A stretch of DNA of 64,000 nucleotides from Auanema rhodensis (lineage: Eukaryota; Nematoda; Chromadorea; Rhabditida; Rhabditidae): the NCBI GenBank assembly GCA_964057225.1, contig OZ059895.1, forward strand, positions 9,610,001 through 9,674,000. The letters run 5' to 3'. The translations under genes were made by a program, and so were the position numbers. The notes below the pieces were generated by a model. That model saw only the letters and a list, made by a program, of their open reading frames with translations, did no database searches and was not told the DNA's origin. Within the stretch, counting starts at the first letter, position 1, and the number at the start of each line of letters is the position of its first letter. Positions 60,232 to 64,000 of this stretch are shown one piece after another.

Positions 60232-63200
60232 TATGAAACCTTTTTTAATTTATTGTATTTGGAGCTCATAAAATTTGATATCATCGAGGGATCCAGATGG
60301 AACGTGGAAAATTACATAACTAAAATGAAATTGGAAAAAAAAGTATAACAAGGATAAGTATGTTAACGATTGAATATCAGATTTTTTCGCTTACGACCAT
60401 ACCACGTTGAAAGTACGCCATACAGCTGATTTTCAATTTTATCTTTTCCGTAACAAATGGTTTCAATTTTCAAGCACTTTTACTTAGATAGCTCAACCAA
60501 AAGAAAGCAAATTATCTTCAATTTTATTTCTATATTACAGTTATAAACCAGTAGGTAATGAAACCTTCATCTTGAATTTACTGTTTCTATCTATTTCCTA
60601 TCAAAACAAACATTGTTCAAACACTATGCAACTATGAAACCTTTTTTAATTTATTGTATTTGGAGCTCATAAAATTTGATATCATCGAGGGATCCAGATG
60701 GAACGTGGAAAATTACATAACTAACATGAAATTGGAAAAAAAAGTATAACAAGGATAAGTATGTTAACGATTGAATATTAGATTTTTTCGCTTACGACCA
60801 TACCACGTTGAAAGTACGCCATACAGCTGATTTTCAATTTTATCTTTTCCGTAACAAATGGTTTCAATTTTCAAGCACTTTTACTTAGATAGCTCAACCA
60901 AAAGAAAGCAAATTATCTTCAATTTTATTTCTATATTACAGTTATAAACCAGTAGGTAATGAAACCTTCATATTGAATTTACTGTTTCTATCTATTTTCT
61001 ATTAAAACAAGCATTGTTCAAACACTATGCAACTATGAAACCTTTTTTAATTTATTGTATTTGGAGCTCATAAAATTTGATATCATCGAGGGATCCAGAT
61101 GGAACGTGGAAAATTACATAACTAACATGAAATTGGAAAAAAAAGTATAACAAGGATAAGTACGTTAACGATTGAATATCAGATATTTTCGCTTACGACC
61201 ATACCACGTTGAAAATACGCCATACAGCTGATTTTCAATTTTATCTTTTCCGTAACAAATGTTTTCAATTTTCAAGCACTTTTACTTGGATAGCTCAACC
61301 AAAGGAGAGCAAATTATCTTCAATTTTATTTCTATATTACAGTTATAAACCAGTAGGTAATGAAACCTTCATCTTGCATTTACTGTTTCTATCTATTTCC
61401 TATCAAAACAAACATTGTTCAAACACTATGCAACTATGAAACCTTTTTTAATTCATTGTATTTGGAGCTCATAAAATTTGATATCATCGAGGGATCCAGA
61501 TGGAACGTGGAAAATTACATAACTAAAATGAAATTGGAAAAAAAAGTATAACAAGGATAAGTATGTTAACGATTGAATATCAGATATTTTCGCTTACGAC
61601 CATACCACGTTGAAAGTACGCCATACAGCTGATTTTCAATTTTATCTTTTCCGTAACAAATGTTTTCAATTTTCAAGCACTTTTACTTAGATAGCTCAAC
61701 CAAAGAAAAGCAAATTATCTTCAATTTTATTTCTATATTACAGTTATAAACCAGTAGGTAATGAAACCTTCATCTTGAATTTACTGTTTCTATCTATTTC
61801 CTATCGAAACAAACATTGTTCAAACACTATGCAACTATGAAACCTTTTTTAATTTATTGTATTTGGAGCTCATAAAATTTGATATCATCGAGGGATCCAG
61901 ATGGAACGTGGAAAATTACATAACTAACATGAAATTGGAAAAAAAAGTATAACAAGGATAAGTACGTTAACGATTGAATATCAGATATTTTCGCTTACGA
62001 CCATACCACGTTGAAAATACGCCATACAGCTGATTTTCAATTTTATCTTTTCCGTAACAAATGTTTTCAATTTTCAAGCACTTTTACTTGGATAGCTCAA
62101 CCAAAGGAAAGCAAATTATCTTCAATTTTATTTCTATATTACAGTTATAAACCAGTAGGTAATGAAACCTTCATCTTGCATTTACTGTTTCTATCTATTT
62201 CCTATCAAAACAAACATTGTTCAAACACTATACAACTATGAAACCTTTTTTAATTCATTGTATTTGGAGCTCATAAAATTTGATATCATCGAGGGATCCA
62301 GATGGAACGTGGAAAATTACATAACTAAAATGAAATTGGAAAAAAAAGTATAACAAGGATAAGTATGTTAACGATTGAATATCAGATATTTTCGCTTACG
62401 ACCATACCACGTTGAAAGTACGCCATACAGCTGATTTTCAATTTTATCTTTTCCGTAACAAATGTTTTCAATTTTCAAGCACTTTTACTTAGATAGCTCA
62501 ACCAAAGAAAAGCAAATTATCTTCAATTTTATTTCTATATTACAGTTATAAACCAGTAGGTAATGAAACCTTCATATTGAATTTACTGTTTCTATCTATT
62601 TTCTATTAAAACAAACATTGTTCAAACACTATGCAACTATGAAACCTTTTTTAATTCATTGTATTTGGAGCTCATAAAATTTGATATCATCGAGGGATCC
62701 AGATGGAACGTGGAAAATTACATAACTAAAATGAAATTGGAAAAAAAAGTATAACAAGGATAAGTATGTTAACGATTGAATATCAGATTTTTTCGCTTAC
62801 GACCATACCACGTTGAAAGTACGCCATACAGCTGATTTTCAATTTTATCTTTTCCGTAACAAATGGTTTCAATTTTCAAGCACTTTTACTTAGATAGCTC
62901 AACCAAAAGAAAGCAAATTATCTTCAATTTTATTTCTATATTACAGTTATAAACCAGTAGGTAATGAAACCTTCATACTGAATTTACTGTTTCTATCTAT
63001 TTTCTATTAAAACAAACATTGTTCAAACACTATGCAACTATGAAACCTTTTTTAATTTATTGTATTTGGAGCTCATAAAATTTGATATCATCGAGGGATC
63101 CAGATGGAACGTGGAAAATTACATAACTAACATGAAATTGGAAAAAAAAGTATAACAAGGATAAGTACGTTAACGATTGAATATCAGATATTTTCGCTTA

Positions 63201-64000
63201 CGACCATACCACGTTGAAAATACGCCATACAGCTGATTTTCAATTTTATCTTTTCCGTAACAAATGTTTTCAATTTTCAAGCACTTTTACTTGGATAGCT
63301 CAACCAAAGGAAAGCAAATTATCTTCAATTTTATTTCTATATTACAGTTATAAACCAGTAGGTAATGAAACCTTCATCTTGCATTTACTGTTTCTATCTA
63401 TTTCCTATCAAAACAAACATTGTTCAAACACTATGCAACTATGAAACCTTTTTTAATTCATTGTATTTGGAGCTCATAAAATTTGATATCATCGAGGGAT
63501 CCAGATGGAACGTGGAAAATTACATAACTAAAATGAAATTGGAAAAAAAAGTATAACAAGGATAAGTATGTTAACGATTGAATATCAGATATTTTCGCTT
63601 ACGACCATACCACGTTGAAAATACGCCATACAGCTGATTTTCAATTTTATCTTTTCCGTAACAAATGTTTTCAATTTTCAAGCACTTTTACTTAGATAGC
63701 TCAACCAAAGAAAAGCAAATTATCTTCAATTTTATTTCTATATTACAGTTATAAACCAGTAGGTAATGAAACCTTCATCTTGAATTTACTGTTTCTATCT
63801 ATTTCCTATCGAAACAAACATTGTTCAAACACTATGCAACTATGAAACCTTTTTTAATTTATTGTATTTGGAGCTCATAAAATTTGATATCATCGAGGGA
63901 TCCAGATGGAACGTGGAAAATTACATAACTAAAATGAAATTGGAAAAAAAAGTATAACAAGGATAAGTATGTTAACGATTGAATATCAGATTTTTTCGCT

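Larger units (their letters stand above)
29279..64000 (+). repeat. 401-bp satellite array (about 85 monomers) with higher-order periods
   Basis: Head-to-tail monomers; the anchor AACAAATG(T/G)TTTCAATTTTC falls at 29284, 29685 and 30086 and so on, giving 401 bp. Monomers differ by about 1-5 %, mostly at a few recurring sites (TCAGATATTTT/TCAGATTTTTT/ACAGATATTTT, AAAGGAAAGC/AAAGAAAAGC/AAAAGAAAGC/AAAGGAGAGC, CTTGAATT/CTTGCATT/ATTGAATT). Shared rare variants recur every ~4,009 bp at 33.4-43.8 kb, every ~3,206 bp at 44.2-50 kb and every ~1,605 bp at 52.7-55 kb. The short ORFs in it exist only where variants remove stops; they are not genes. The array is broken once by a transposon (59533-60231) and runs off the window. 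Confidence 0.97.

Noticed and set aside
32044..63556. Recurring 63-76-codon ORFs across the satellite
   Set aside because: They follow from the repeat sequence, use non-ATG or chance starts, and appear only in monomers where single changes remove stops.
29279..64000. CRISPR-like regular repeats
   Set aside because: The repeat unit is 401 bp with no unique spacers, in a eukaryotic setting.
1..64000. tRNA genes
   Set aside because: No cloverleaf with proper A and B boxes was noticed; only a tRNA-complementary primer site.

Overview
The window reads as a repeat-dominated, AT-rich stretch of a nematode nuclear genome. No ordinary host gene was recognised. The nematode call rests on 5S rRNA sequence: a minus-strand 3' half of a 5S gene at 17715-17770 carries the GGATCGGAGACGG block typical of nematode 5S. 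It is also supported by very short introns (about 40-52 bp) and by a BEL/Pao retroelement with a phlebovirus-like glycoprotein, a combination known from nematodes. Species and clade cannot be told from here.

Layout. (1) 1-6456: end of a Polinton/Maverick DNA element, with the C-terminal part of a capsid protein (+) facing a decayed, multi-exon protein-primed DNA polymerase B (-) and its 5' exons; the element ends at 6456. (2) 6457-7997: 3' two-thirds of a multi-exon hAT transposase, cut by that Polinton end. (3) 8166-11640: three more Polinton pieces in the opposite orientation. Two of the Polinton ends start abruptly inside older Polinton polymerase sequence, so this is a nest of Polintons in Polintons. 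(4) 11641-16888: a 5'-truncated, internally deleted Ty3/gypsy-like element with a membrane-segment ORF, protease, reverse transcriptase, integrase, a long acidic tail and a 3' LTR. (5) 16893-17700: two reversed satellite monomers. (6) 17715-17770: half a 5S rRNA gene, directly abutted by (7) 17771-28653: a nearly complete BEL/Pao element on the minus strand (gag, protease/RT/RNase H, integrase-Env). Its unusually long LTRs (about 1.76 kb) carry a sense zinc-knuckle ORF and, on the opposite strand, a three-exon mini-gene. (8) 28662-29270: rearranged satellite and an inverted copy of the BEL env end. (9) about 29280-64000: a continuous tandem array of a 401-bp satellite (about 85 monomers) with several higher-order periods, interrupted once by a 699-bp TA-flanked inverted-repeat transposon (59533-60231) and running off the right edge.

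Most notable: every complete satellite monomer inspected contains about 33 bp that match the first nucleotides of a nematode 5S rRNA gene, while the complementary 3' part of a 5S gene sits at the BEL insertion point. The satellite therefore seems to have grown out of 5S rDNA. The second most notable item is the antisense, intron-containing mini-gene in the BEL LTR, whose first two exons look like duplicates of one CxxC module.

All family calls come from motif reading and memory of the families; no searches were run.
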